NCBI GenBank assembly: GCA_016194725.1
Contig: JACQAW010000004.1
Span: forward strand, 1 to 15,167
Source: Deltaproteobacteria bacterium
Lineage (GTDB): Bacteria; Bdellovibrionota; UBA1018; UBA923
Direction of reading: 5' to 3'
Length of the DNA stretch: 15,167 bases
The notes beneath the pieces were generated by a model that saw only the letters and a program-made list of their open reading frames with translations, did no database searches and was not told the origin of the DNA. Each line of letters starts with the position of its first letter. Position 1 is the first letter of the stretch. The position numbers and the translations under genes are program-made. Below are positions 1 to 5,482 of the stretch, one piece after another.

Positions 1-387
1 CTGAAACCGGGGCTCCAATCGCGCAACAACTTCGCCTTGGGTAACTAGCGCTCTCCAATGTAATGACAGAATAAACCTCAATAACCAATCGTCGTAAGAG
101 AACCTTAGGTTCTTCTCGATGGTTCCAGATTTTGAAAGCGACTCCTTCACAAAGGGCCAAAATATTTTATTGGCGAATTCGCGCTCATTCCTTCCAAATA
201 AGTCTTCGCACGCCCTGCACAACAATTCTCGCTGGTCACCATCTTGAACACGACGATTAGGATCGTTCCCGCGCCGCAAGAAGCCAGTCGCAGACGTTTC
301 CTTGATCCACTTCGCAACAAAGGCCGGAATGACATGGCTCAATTGAAGCTCCGACTTCTCTGAACAGAGCGCACATATACCGCTCAT
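1..387 (-). CDS. HNH-like zinc-finger protein, C-terminus beyond left edge
   Basis: An uninterrupted leftward frame starts at ATG 387-385 and runs off the window after 129 codons. A GGGAG ribosome-binding site lies just upstream. The residues form a compact metal-site pattern: C5-x2-C8, then S17-H18-V-I-P, a PNRRxQDG stretch at about 43-50, C57-x2-C60-E61 and E68. This paired CxxC plus SHxIP layout is typical of a family of HNH-endonuclease-like zinc proteins found in many bacterial accessory regions, usually annotated as hypothetical. The visible end (FSYDDWLLRFILSLHWR, about 101-117) looks like an alpha-helical domain. It lies 17 bases downstream of the XRE regulator on the same strand, so the two are probably co-transcribed. 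Nuclease activity is inference; the absent C-terminus may hold the deciding domain. The coding frame is well supported, the function weakly. Confidence 0.8.
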   Translation of the reverse strand, partial: MSGICALCSEKSELQLSHVIPAFVAKWIKETSATGFLRRGNDPNRRVQDGDQRELLCRACEDLFGRNEREFANKIFWPFVKESLSKSGTIEKNLRFSYDDWLLRFILSLHWRALVTQGEVVARLEPRFQ

Positions 388-404
388 TGGCTACTCCCTC
401 GGCT

Positions 405-1091
405 TTAGAAACGCAAAGGCCCATCTTTTATTACCACCGGCAAGATTTCTGTCTCTTCGTTCACTCTCACAATCGTGGGGTGATCGGTTCGCTGAATCAC
501 TACGATTGCTGTGTCAAATATGATCGAGTCTTTTCGGTCGGCGTGTGTGTACTTTACAGAGCGTGATTTTCCGAAAACAGCTAAACCATGTTTCTCAAGC
601 TTTTTAAGCTCCTCGGTAAGCTCGAACGCGCTTTCGACTCGAAGCGCAGGCGGCATCTCGCTCCAAACATCAAGTGTATCGTGAAGATTTTGACTGATGG
701 CCTTGATTAGCTCTAACTCCTCTCGATCTCGCGGCTCAGGATGATCAAATTGCATGGCATCAGATTCACCGACGACATCAAGTAGGGCTTTCCCAGTCCT
801 CAGTCTAAGCAGCTGATGCACGACAGGCGCCTTGGTCTGGGATTCGGGATGTGCTTGCGAAGCGTCCTTCTCTTTTCTTTCGTTAATTATCTGATCGACA
901 GTTACGTCGAGGGCGCTCGCTAGCGCCTGCAATGTATCGAGCGATACGGATTTTCCCGTCTCAGCTCGTTGTACTGATTTCAAACTCAAGCCCGCCACTT
1001 CTGCGAGCTGCTCGGCGGGCCAACCCTTATTGGTCCTGAGCTCTTTAATGCGCACGCTGAAAGGTTTAGGCATATTCATTCCCGATTTCAT
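405..1091 (-). CDS. XRE-family transcriptional regulator
   Basis: A 228-residue protein with an N-terminal helix-turn-helix of the XRE/Cro type at about residues 12-68 (key stretch LAEVAGLSLKSVQRAETGKS, recognition helix around SLKSVQRAE). A charged linker follows. The C-terminal domain of about 120 residues is not recognised: helical, then strand-rich and ending in VVIKDGPLRF. The first ATG is supported by GGAG six bases upstream; internal Met5 and Met7 are alternatives. The gene heads a leftward pair with the HNH-like gene. A predicted promoter and a four-unit 11-bp repeat array lie 66-147 bases upstream, suggesting autoregulation. The unknown C-terminal domain could sense a ligand or bind the partner protein, but nothing in the sequence shows which. 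Confidence 0.85.
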   Translation of the reverse strand: MKSGMNMPKPFSVRIKELRTNKGWPAEQLAEVAGLSLKSVQRAETGKSVSLDTLQALASALDVTVDQIINERKEKDASQAHPESQTKAPVVHQLLRLRTGKALLDVVGESDAMQFDHPEPRDREELELIKAISQNLHDTLDVWSEMPPALRVESAFELTEELKKLEKHGLAVFGKSRSVKYTHADRKDSIIFDTAIVVIQRTDHPTIVRVNEETEILPVVIKDGPLRF

Positions 1092-1156
1092 TTAAGGCTC
1101 CTTCGGACAGGCACCTTGCCCACCCGTGAGCCCACTGTAAGCCGCCCGCATCCTTT

Positions 1157-1200
1157 GGATTAGGCCAGTCTTAGGACTGTCCTAGGACAGTCTTAGGACA
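1157..1200. repeat. Four tandem 11-bp units, candidate operator array
   Basis: Four head-to-tail units: GGATTAGGCCA (1157-1167, degenerate, 8 of 11 matching the last unit), GTCTTAGGACT (1168-1178), GTCCTAGGACA (1179-1189) and GTCTTAGGACA (1190-1200). Each carries a TCYTAGGA core that is nearly its own reverse complement, and TGTCCTAGGACA (1178-1189) is a perfect 12-bp palindrome. The 11-bp period is about one helical turn, so bound proteins would line up on one DNA face. The array starts just downstream of the predicted leftward -10 box, where a repressor would block transcription of the XRE gene. The binding protein is an inference. Confidence 0.7.
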
Positions 1201-1208
1201 CACGGGCA

Positions 1209-1238
1209 ATTGTAACACCATGCGTCACCTCACGACAA
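1209..1238 (-). promoter_or_regulatory. Predicted sigma-70 promoter of the XRE/HNH-like pair
   Basis: On the minus strand, TTGTCG (1238-1233) is followed after 18 bases by TACAAT (1214-1209). These match the -35 and -10 consensus at 4 of 6 and 5 of 6 positions. Transcription would start near 1202 and run through the 11-bp repeat array before reaching the XRE start codon at 1091, leaving a leader of about 110 bases. Confidence 0.5.
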
Positions 1239-1397
1239 TTCCCCGACTTTACTAGTCTATTTACGGCGACGGTTACCGCTTCTTGAAGTCCTAAATCTTC
1301 GCTTCTCGGGCATAAGCCAAATGAGGGTGGTCTCGCGCAAAGCATGTAGAAACTCGGTCGGCACCTGCTACCTGCTTGCCGGCAGAGCGCGAGGCGT

Positions 1398-1413
1398 GTT
1401 CGAAAGTCTGAAC
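1398..1413. promoter_or_regulatory. Imperfect 16-bp palindrome, candidate operator
   Basis: GTTCGAAAGTCTGAAC has GTTC/GAAC outer arms and matches the perfect palindrome at 1462-1477 at 12 of 16 positions. The two sites begin 64 bp apart, about six helical turns, on either side of a weak promoter candidate for the small XRE gene. That spacing suits cooperative binding. Confidence 0.45.
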
Positions 1414-1418
1414 GTCAT

Positions 1419-1447
1419 TTGCAATCGGCCTCAGCGATGCGTTCAAT
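1419..1447 (+). promoter_or_regulatory. Weak promoter candidate for the small XRE gene
   Basis: TTGCAA (1419-1424), a 17-base spacer and TTCAAT (1442-1447) match the sigma-70 boxes at 4 of 6 positions each. It sits between the two 16-bp palindromes, in the right place to drive the rightward group. The match is weak, so the position is tentative. Confidence 0.3.
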
Positions 1448-1461
1448 AATCAGAATTTCCG

Positions 1462-1477
1462 GTTCGAATTTTCGAAC
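1462..1477. promoter_or_regulatory. Perfect palindrome, candidate operator of the small XRE gene
   Basis: GTTCGAA and TTCGAAC are exact inverted 7-bp arms around a TT centre. The site ends 50 bases before the start codon of the small XRE regulator and just downstream of its promoter candidate. This is a usual place for an autorepressor site. It is not the GAAC-N4-GTTC LexA box of Gram-positive bacteria, because the half-sites face the other way. Confidence 0.55.
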
Positions 1478-1527
1478 GAAGGTCACTCTTTTCTCACTGA
1501 AACCGATCACAAACTAGGGAGGCGGAG

Positions 1528-1821
1528 ATGAATCTCAAGGTTATTCTCCCGGCTCTCTTACGTGAGCGCGGGATGACTCTATCGGCCTTGGCAAAGAAGT
1601 CAGGCCTGAACAAGTCGACGTTGCATGGTTGGACGACAGGACAAGTCGCCATCAATATTGACCAGCTTAAGAAAGTTGCGACAGCTCTCGAGGTATCGAT
1701 TCATCAGCTCTGTTTTGGTGAGCCTGATCCAAATGAGCGCCTTGGGGAGGAAGTTCTCAAAGAGCTGTTCTCCGGCGATCTGCGCGTCTCCATTCATAAG
1801 ATCGAACGAAATAGGCGGTAA
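1528..1821 (+). CDS. Small XRE/Cro-type DNA-binding protein
   Basis: A 97-residue protein that is almost entirely one helix-turn-helix domain (about residues 5-62; LAKKSGLNKSTLHGWTTG contains the turn and recognition helix). A short basic tail ends in HKIERNRR. GGGAGG upstream of the ATG supports the start. The size and the lack of a sensor domain fit a Cro- or SinR-like repressor. It heads the rightward group of exported-protein genes, and the palindromes at 1398-1413 and 1462-1477 are its likely operators. That it controls the downstream genes is inferred from position only; 106 bases separate it from the next start codon. Confidence 0.85.
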   Translation: MNLKVILPALLRERGMTLSALAKKSGLNKSTLHGWTTGQVAINIDQLKKVATALEVSIHQLCFGEPDPNERLGEEVLKELFSGDLRVSIHKIERNRR

Positions 1822-1927
1822 TGTTTAGCCGTAGAGCGTGGTTTCGAAGACGCGTCCAGAGGCAAAGTATCGCCGAAATCGGGCATAAGACTTATGGAGG
1901 CGAAAGCTTTCAATGAGGAGGATCTTT

Positions 1928-2758
1928 ATGAAAGAAAACCTATTCTCTATCAGCCTTGCTCTCATCGCGCTTCTTCAGACACAAGCATTGGCAGCCGGTA
2001 TCGACGAACTTAAGTGCCCGGATGGTTCGACGCTTGAAGCGGGCCAAAATGGCGACGGTGAGCCCATGGTCCAGTGCATGAAAGGTGACGTTCCCGACGG
2101 CGGCTACATAGTTTATTACGAGCCCGGAAAGCCAAAAGAGCAGTCGACCAAACACAATGGTGTCCGATCAGGCGCCTATACGAAGTGGTACGAAAACGGC
2201 GTCGTGTACATGAAGGGCGCCTTCAAAAACGGAAAACAAGACGGAAAATGGACCGTGTATTGGGAGAGTGGCAAAAAGAAATCAGAGGGACTGGTTCGCA
2301 ACGGCCAACAGAACGGAACATGGAAAATATGGGACGAGAATGGCCACGAGATCGTTGAGACAGCGGAGGCTCGCAACAAGGCAGCCGCTGAAGAACGCCA
2401 GAAGGCAATCGAGGCCCAAAGCCAGAAGAAGGTCAAAGCGGCACAGGCCGCCGCGGATAGAAACGCGAAAGCGGTTAGCGATACTTACTGCAAGTGCAAA
2501 GTTCTAAAGGATTGGTACGAGGCTCAGCAAAGCAAAGAGGACCGAATTTCCGCGCAAAGCGGTATCGTCAACAAGAGTCAGAGGTATCGCAATGCGGAAG
2601 CCATCGTGACGATCGAGGACTTCCTCACCAGCATAGAGCCCCAGCTAGGACGTTCTCCGGCCGCCATCGAGTGCAGTCAGAAATACAGTCTGTACCTGAG
2701 GGCAGATTGCAATAGTGCAATTGGGGAATGGCGTTTCAAGCACGCGACGGGAGAGTAA
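1928..2758 (+). CDS. Exported MORN-repeat protein
   Basis: A 276-residue protein with an N-terminal signal peptide (basic start, hydrophobic LFSISLALIALLQTQALAAG, cleavage likely near residues 22-23). Cys30 and Cys50 lie near the mature N-terminus. Residues about 56-141 hold three to four MORN_2/YwqK-type repeats of about 22 residues, with recurring G-x-W/Y-x-x-Y/W-x-x-NG/SG patterns (GAYTKWYENG, GKWTVYWESG, GTWKIWDENG). An Ala/Lys/Gln-rich helix, probably a coiled coil, spans about 142-190. A C-terminal domain with four cysteines (YCKCK, IEC, ADC) ends the protein. The start at 1928 is preferred over the ATG at 1913 because GAGGAGG lies directly before it. MORN_2 proteins are often labelled as YwqK-type antitoxins, but a signal peptide argues for an envelope role. 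It is followed six bases later by a lipoprotein gene. Confidence 0.85.
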   Translation: MKENLFSISLALIALLQTQALAAGIDELKCPDGSTLEAGQNGDGEPMVQCMKGDVPDGGYIVYYEPGKPKEQSTKHNGVRSGAYTKWYENGVVYMKGAFKNGKQDGKWTVYWESGKKKSEGLVRNGQQNGTWKIWDENGHEIVETAEARNKAAAEERQKAIEAQSQKKVKAAQAAADRNAKAVSDTYCKCKVLKDWYEAQQSKEDRISAQSGIVNKSQRYRNAEAIVTIEDFLTSIEPQLGRSPAAIECSQKYSLYLRADCNSAIGEWRFKHATGE

Positions 2759-2763
2759 CTCCC
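2749..2763 (+). promoter_or_regulatory. Small hairpin over the lipoprotein ribosome-binding site
   Basis: GGGAG (2749-2753) and CTCCC (2759-2763) can pair around a five-base loop that contains the upstream stop codon. The left arm is also the only Shine-Dalgarno-like sequence for the lipoprotein start at 2765. Ribosomes finishing the MORN gene would open the stem, which would couple the two products. The stem is only 5 bp. Confidence 0.35.
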
Positions 2764-2764
2764 T

Positions 2765-3112
2765 ATGAAACACTCATCGTTGATCTGTCTTGTAACCCTC
2801 AACCTAATTGTTTCCGCGTGCAGCACCCCCATCAAGAACGTCTCTGTAAAAGCTGAAGCCGCACGAACCCTAGCCGAAGCGTTCGATGAATCAATCTTGG
2901 ATTGCCACCTCGGCCTCACCAAAATGGCAGGCCATGATATTTCACCGGGCGCGTGTTCCACTCCAAACCCCAATGACCCGACCACGAAACTTCGCCTTCG
3001 CTGGGAGGCGGAACACAATAAAGCAACACGAGTAGAAGAGGAGGACCTCGATGGCACAACCACTCTTGGCCCTCAGCCAGGAAATAAAGGACAACAAGAC
3101 TCTGCGAAGTGA
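2765..3112 (+). CDS. Small putative lipoprotein
   Basis: A 115-residue protein beginning with a type II signal peptide: MKHSSLICLVTLNLIVSAC, with a lipobox of V-S-A-C. The lipidated cysteine would be residue 19. The mature part is hydrophilic, with helical AEAARTLAEAF followed by a Pro/Gly/Gln-rich tail, and contains two further cysteines (DCHL, GACS). No known domain is recognised. The start is set by the GGGAG site inside the end of the preceding gene, so translation is probably coupled to the MORN protein. Its last 62 bases overlap the ORF that starts at 3051 in another frame. An envelope partner for the MORN protein is plausible but unproven. Confidence 0.75.
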   Translation: MKHSSLICLVTLNLIVSACSTPIKNVSVKAEAARTLAEAFDESILDCHLGLTKMAGHDISPGACSTPNPNDPTTKLRLRWEAEHNKATRVEEEDLDGTTTLGPQPGNKGQQDSAK

Positions 3113-3572
3113 CGCGAGCATAGCTCAGATCATTGGCTACACGATGATCGAACTTGCACGTAGTCGCGGCGGCAGCGGCTTTGTCCTTTCGCTCGTTCGA
3201 ATGATCAGTGAAGAGGTGGTCCAAGGAATCACCTTCAACGTCGATGGAACCAGAAACTTGGTCCGAAGCTCACCCAGAAGGCCACGAATCCACCTAGGGC
3301 TCGTGGCCTTCTATTTTTGCGGATATTTTGCTGCCGCTAATCACACCAGGAGAATCTTCATGGATTTTGAGAGAATGACTTCGGCCGACCGATGGCTCTT
3401 CGGAGCCCATATCCTTTTGGCGGCGGGAACCTTTGCATTAGCCATCGGAAACCTATTGCGAGTTAGCCAAGAAGGTACTGTGCCTCAGCAACCAATGTTT
3501 AATACTAACTTAGGTAGTCTAGGCGACGCCTCTCCGCTGAAGCCCCAAAGCGCTCGTGACTATTTTCTTTAG
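3051..3572 (+). CDS. Unknown ORF with a terminator inside and one membrane segment
   Basis: A 173-codon open frame starting at ATG 3051 behind a strong GAGGAGG site, overlapping the lipoprotein gene by 62 bases. Residues 1-70 (through NVDGTRNL) look like a soluble helical peptide. Residues about 75-90 are encoded by a perfect terminator hairpin. Residues 104-173 begin at a second ATG (3360) with its own AGGAGA site and contain a hydrophobic segment (LFGAHILLAAGTFALAIGNLL, about 115-135). Two readings are possible: one protein translated through a terminator, or two small genes whose in-frame join is accidental. The hairpin and internal start favour the second. Neither part is recognised. Confidence 0.45.
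   Translation: MAQPLLALSQEIKDNKTLRSDASIAQIIGYTMIELARSRGGSGFVLSLVRMISEEVVQGITFNVDGTRNLVRSSPRRPRIHLGLVAFYFCGYFAAANHTRRIFMDFERMTSADRWLFGAHILLAAGTFALAIGNLLRVSQEGTVPQQPMFNTNLGSLGDASPLKPQSARDYFL
3276..3318 (+). terminator. Strong intrinsic terminator inside an open frame
   Basis: AGAAGGCCACGA (3276-3287) and TCGTGGCCTTCT (3301-3312) are exact 12-bp inverted arms around a 13-base loop, followed by ATTTTT. This is a textbook rho-independent terminator reading rightwards; the left side lacks the matching tract for the other strand. It would end the transcript of the XRE-MORN-lipoprotein group. It lies inside the frame 3051-3572. Confidence 0.85.
3348..3362 (+). promoter_or_regulatory. Internal ribosome-binding site and ATG for a 70-residue protein
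   Basis: AGGAGA (3348-3353) precedes ATG 3360-3362 by six bases. It is in frame with, and 36 bases past, the terminator hairpin. The resulting 70-residue product (3360-3572) begins MDFERMTSADRW and carries one transmembrane helix. If the terminator works, this is the more believable gene start, but no clear promoter was found between the hairpin and the ATG. Confidence 0.5.
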
Positions 3573-3585
3573 GAGGAAAATGAGA

Positions 3586-3918
3586 ATGAATAAACGCGAA
3601 ATTCGGGAGGAAGCAGCCCGGAGAATGAGCCTTATTGAGGACCGATATCAGGTCTTCGTACCGCCTCAGATTTCGGCCTACTATAGACTGCTTCATCTGA
3701 TTGCCACAGGCTTAGAGATCTATTTCGGAAATTACGGATTGCTTTGTATAAGACTAGGAGACGCGAATGACGGCCGCCACGATCTTGGTCTCGGCCCTTT
3801 AACGCCTTTCGAACGAGACTGCGTGGCACTTCTCAATTCCGAAATCGAGCGCCGAGAGCAGCTATATCAACGCGGCCCAAGGACGACCCACACCGAAGCC
3901 ATCCGGCTTCACAGTTAA
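3586..3918 (+). CDS. Hypothetical 110-residue protein
   Basis: Not recognised. The start chosen is ATG 3586 (MNKREIREEAARR), because AGGAGG directly after the preceding stop codon gives nine bases of spacing to it. ATG 3580 would be too close, and the GTG at 3556 overlaps the upstream gene. The protein is charged and helical at the N-terminus, has an aromatic middle (ISAYYRLLHLIATGLEIYFGNYG, about 33-55) that could be a buried or weakly membrane-associated helix, and ends with a basic tail. The upstream stop overlaps its ribosome-binding site, indicating coupling to the small membrane protein. Its stop codon shares the bases TTAA with the convergent receiver-domain gene. Confidence 0.6.
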   Translation: MNKREIREEAARRMSLIEDRYQVFVPPQISAYYRLLHLIATGLEIYFGNYGLLCIRLGDANDGRHDLGLGPLTPFERDCVALLNSEIERREQLYQRGPRTTHTEAIRLHS

Positions 3919-4268
3919 TCTACTCCGATGCTGGAGGCGATCATCCTCAAGAAGCTTTCGGCGTCGATCGGCTTCTTGGCGTGTGCGAAAGCTCCTGGCG
4001 ACGGCTCCGAATCAGCGGCTGAAATTTGGATGACTGGAATTGACTTCCAGTCAGGATGAGTCTTGAGAGCTTCGATGAGCTGATTCCCATTCATAATCGG
4101 CATATTCACGTCGGCTACGATTAAGGTGGGTTTAGTGATGCTATCCAGCATCATGAGTGCCGCCGCTCCATGTCCCGCCGAGGCCACAAAGTAGCCCGCC
4201 TCTTCCAGCATATGCCGCAAAGCTACTCGGGTGTCATGGTCGTCTTCGACAATCAGAATGCTCGTCAT
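3915..4268 (-). CDS. Stand-alone response-regulator receiver domain (CheY-like)
   Basis: A 117-residue protein consisting of one receiver domain. The acidic pocket E8-D9-D10, phospho-acceptor D53 (in LIVADVNMPIMNG), Ser83 in the Thr/Ser switch position and Lys99-Pro100 are all present, so it should accept a phosphoryl group from a histidine kinase. There is no output domain and no kinase gene in the window, so it probably acts by protein contact or as a phosphate sink, taking phosphate from a host kinase or one encoded further left. The start ATG has only a weak ribosome-binding site. The gene is convergent with the 110-residue ORF (four-base overlap of stops) and divergent from the tyrosine recombinase. 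Confidence 0.9.
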   Translation of the reverse strand: MTSILIVEDDHDTRVALRHMLEEAGYFVASAGHGAAALMMLDSITKPTLIVADVNMPIMNGNQLIEALKTHPDWKSIPVIQISAADSEPSPGAFAHAKKPIDAESFLRMIASSIGVD

Positions 4269-4322
4269 TTTTCGGCTTGGAATCTAATACGGTGCACCAG
4301 CCACGTGTGAGAGGAAAGCATA

Positions 4323-4335
4323 GACGCAATGCGTC
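4323..4335. promoter_or_regulatory. Short perfect inverted repeat between divergent genes
   Basis: GACGCA and TGCGTC flank a single A. It lies between the receiver-domain gene (leftward) and the tyrosine recombinase gene (rightward), in a position where a regulator could affect both. No protein can be assigned. Confidence 0.35.
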
Positions 4336-4356
4336 GTGTCCAAGAATTTAACCAGT

Positions 4357-4383
4357 GCTCAACAATCAGATGGTGGGTTGAGC
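4357..4383. repeat. Inverted repeat directly upstream of the tyrosine recombinase
   Basis: GCTCAAC (4357-4363) and GTTGAGC (4377-4383) are exact 7-bp arms separated by 13 bases and end 19 bases before the recombinase start codon. Short arms about a spacer of this size resemble tyrosine-recombinase core sites, but the feature could equally be an operator or a leader hairpin. Part of the left arm recurs downstream of the gene (5030-5039). Confidence 0.35.
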
Positions 4384-5039
4384 GAACAAAGGAGGAGACA
4401 CCATGAGACAAGAGTGGACCCTGACCCCCGAGCGCTTCTTAAGCAAGGAGGAGGCTCAACACCTGCGAAAGACCGTGCAGAATGCCAAAGACCTGGCACT
4501 GCTTCGAGGAACGCACCGTCACCACGTGAAGGATTATTTCATGATCGCCGTGTTTCTCGAGACTGGGCTGCGGCTCTTCGAACTCCAGGCGCTACGACCC
4601 GAGGATCTATTTTTGAAGCGTCTGCAGCCATCCCTTATTGTACGGCGGGGCAAGGGCGGCAAGCAGCGGGTCGTACATCTCACCGGCCACTGTAAGGCCC
4701 TTCTCCTGGAGCTGCTTGAGCTCAAGAAGCAATGGGGCGAGCGCGAAGACTATCTGTTCGTTAGCCAGCAAAACGAGCAGTACACCTGTCGGGGTATACA
4801 GAAGCGCGTCGTGCGTTGGTTGACTGCCGCCGGGCTGAAGACAGACACGATCTCAACTCACGGATTGCGGCACAGCTACTTAACTGAGCTGCTCCGGAAA
4901 ACGAAGAACCTGAACCTCGTAAAGCACCAGGCCGGACATTCCTCCCTATCCGTATCGAGCCGTTATCTGCACCTGGTAGCGGACGACCTTCAACAACTCG
5001 ATAGCCTCTACAGATAGAAGTTCGTCTAACTCAACAATC
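4358..5039. repeat. 10-bp direct repeats flanking the tyrosine recombinase
   Basis: CTCAACAATC occurs at 4358-4367, inside the upstream inverted repeat, and at 5030-5039, just after the recombinase stop codon; together the copies bracket exactly that gene. A chance match is expected somewhere in 15 kb, but much less so between these two short flanks. It may mark the ends of a small insertion or recombinase sites; this is tentative. Confidence 0.3.
4403..5017 (+). CDS. Tyrosine recombinase, catalytic domain only
   Basis: A 204-residue site-specific recombinase. All catalytic residues are visible: Arg57 (ETGLR), Lys84 (GKGGKQR), His153 and Arg156 (HGLRH), His179 (AGH) and the nucleophile Tyr188 (SRYLH). 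The N-terminal core-binding (SAM-like) domain of phage integrases and XerC/D is missing. The protein begins only about 50 residues before Arg57, as in the FimB/FimE inversion recombinases of about 200 residues. GGAGGAG five bases before the ATG fixes the start, and no upstream remnant of the missing domain is seen. It probably cuts and rejoins DNA at short inverted or direct repeats. Its job beside a second, serine recombinase is unclear: DNA inversion, dimer resolution or a captured cassette are options. Confidence 0.9.
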   Translation: MRQEWTLTPERFLSKEEAQHLRKTVQNAKDLALLRGTHRHHVKDYFMIAVFLETGLRLFELQALRPEDLFLKRLQPSLIVRRGKGGKQRVVHLTGHCKALLLELLELKKQWGEREDYLFVSQQNEQYTCRGIQKRVVRWLTAAGLKTDTISTHGLRHSYLTELLRKTKNLNLVKHQAGHSSLSVSSRYLHLVADDLQQLDSLYR

Positions 5040-5194
5040 CCGCCCTATCGAACCCAGTTCTTGATCGATTTCAACGCGTACCGCGAACTCACCATATCGA
5101 AATACGAACTATATCAATCACCAAGATTCGCCGGCATGTCGCCTGCGATAACAAAAGCCGTCACTTGGCGGCTCAAAATAAGGAGCAAACACGT

Positions 5195-5410
5195 ATGAGC
5201 AATGAAAACACCGAAAGAGTCGTGAAGCGCAAGCAGCCGGAGCTAGACTGGTCTCGGCTCGCAAGGCAAGCCGTCGATGGAGCGTTATTCGCACTCGGTG
5301 GCGTGGTCGTCCACGCGGCAGTCGGCGCGATTAAGGGCGCCAAGCCGATGAACATGGCGGCCAACGATAATGGCAATGTCCTTCCTATCAAAAAGGTGGG
5401 CACGGCCTAA
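5195..5410 (+). CDS. Small protein with one hydrophobic segment
   Basis: A 71-residue protein, not recognised. ATG 5195 (MSNENTERVVKRKQ) is chosen because AAGGAG lies nine bases upstream; a TTG at 5165 would extend it but precedes that site. The N-terminal 25 residues are charged. A hydrophobic, Gly/Ala-rich helix (about 27-51: VDGALFALGGVVVHAAVGAI) could span or dimerise in the membrane. A polar tail ends in KKVGTA. The gene is isolated: 177 bases after the tyrosine recombinase and closed by a pair of hairpins. Glycine-rich small membrane proteins include holins and toxins, but nothing specific supports either. Confidence 0.6.
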   Translation: MSNENTERVVKRKQPELDWSRLARQAVDGALFALGGVVVHAAVGAIKGAKPMNMAANDNGNVLPIKKVGTA

Positions 5411-5413
5411 CTT

Positions 5414-5460
5414 GGCGTCAGCTCCCGCTGACGCCGGCTGCGATGGATCGCGGCTCTTTT
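5414..5460 (+). terminator. Tandem hairpin terminator
   Basis: GGCGTCAGC (5414-5422) pairs perfectly with GCTGACGCC (5427-5435) around TCCC. A second stem, GCTGCGA (5437-5443) with TCGCGGC (5448-5454, one G-T pair), is followed by TCTTTT. The second hairpin with its T-run is the likely termination point for the 71-residue gene. Confidence 0.75.
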
Positions 5461-5482
5461 AGCTATGCGAGATCGAGGTGGG

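Larger units (their letters stand above)
1092..1527. other. Divergent regulatory region, no gene seen
   Basis: 436 bases between the leftward XRE gene and the rightward small XRE gene, with no convincing ORF. The left half contains the leftward promoter and 11-bp repeat array. The right half contains the two 16-bp palindromes and a weak rightward promoter. The middle (about 1240-1395) shows nothing I can assign. Each regulator having its own distinct repeat type suggests two separate control circuits sharing one region. Confidence 0.6.

Noticed and set aside
147..335. 62-residue leftward ORF at the left edge
   Set aside because: It is an out-of-frame shadow of the HNH-like gene, whose frame (387 down to 1) has a ribosome-binding site and conserved cysteine pairs.
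1157..1200. CRISPR array
   Set aside because: Units are 11 bp and directly abut with no spacers; no cas genes are present.
1462..1477. LexA-type SOS box
   Set aside because: The half-sites are GTTC then GAAC, the reverse of the GAAC-N4-GTTC box, and spaced differently; an operator of the adjacent XRE gene fits better.
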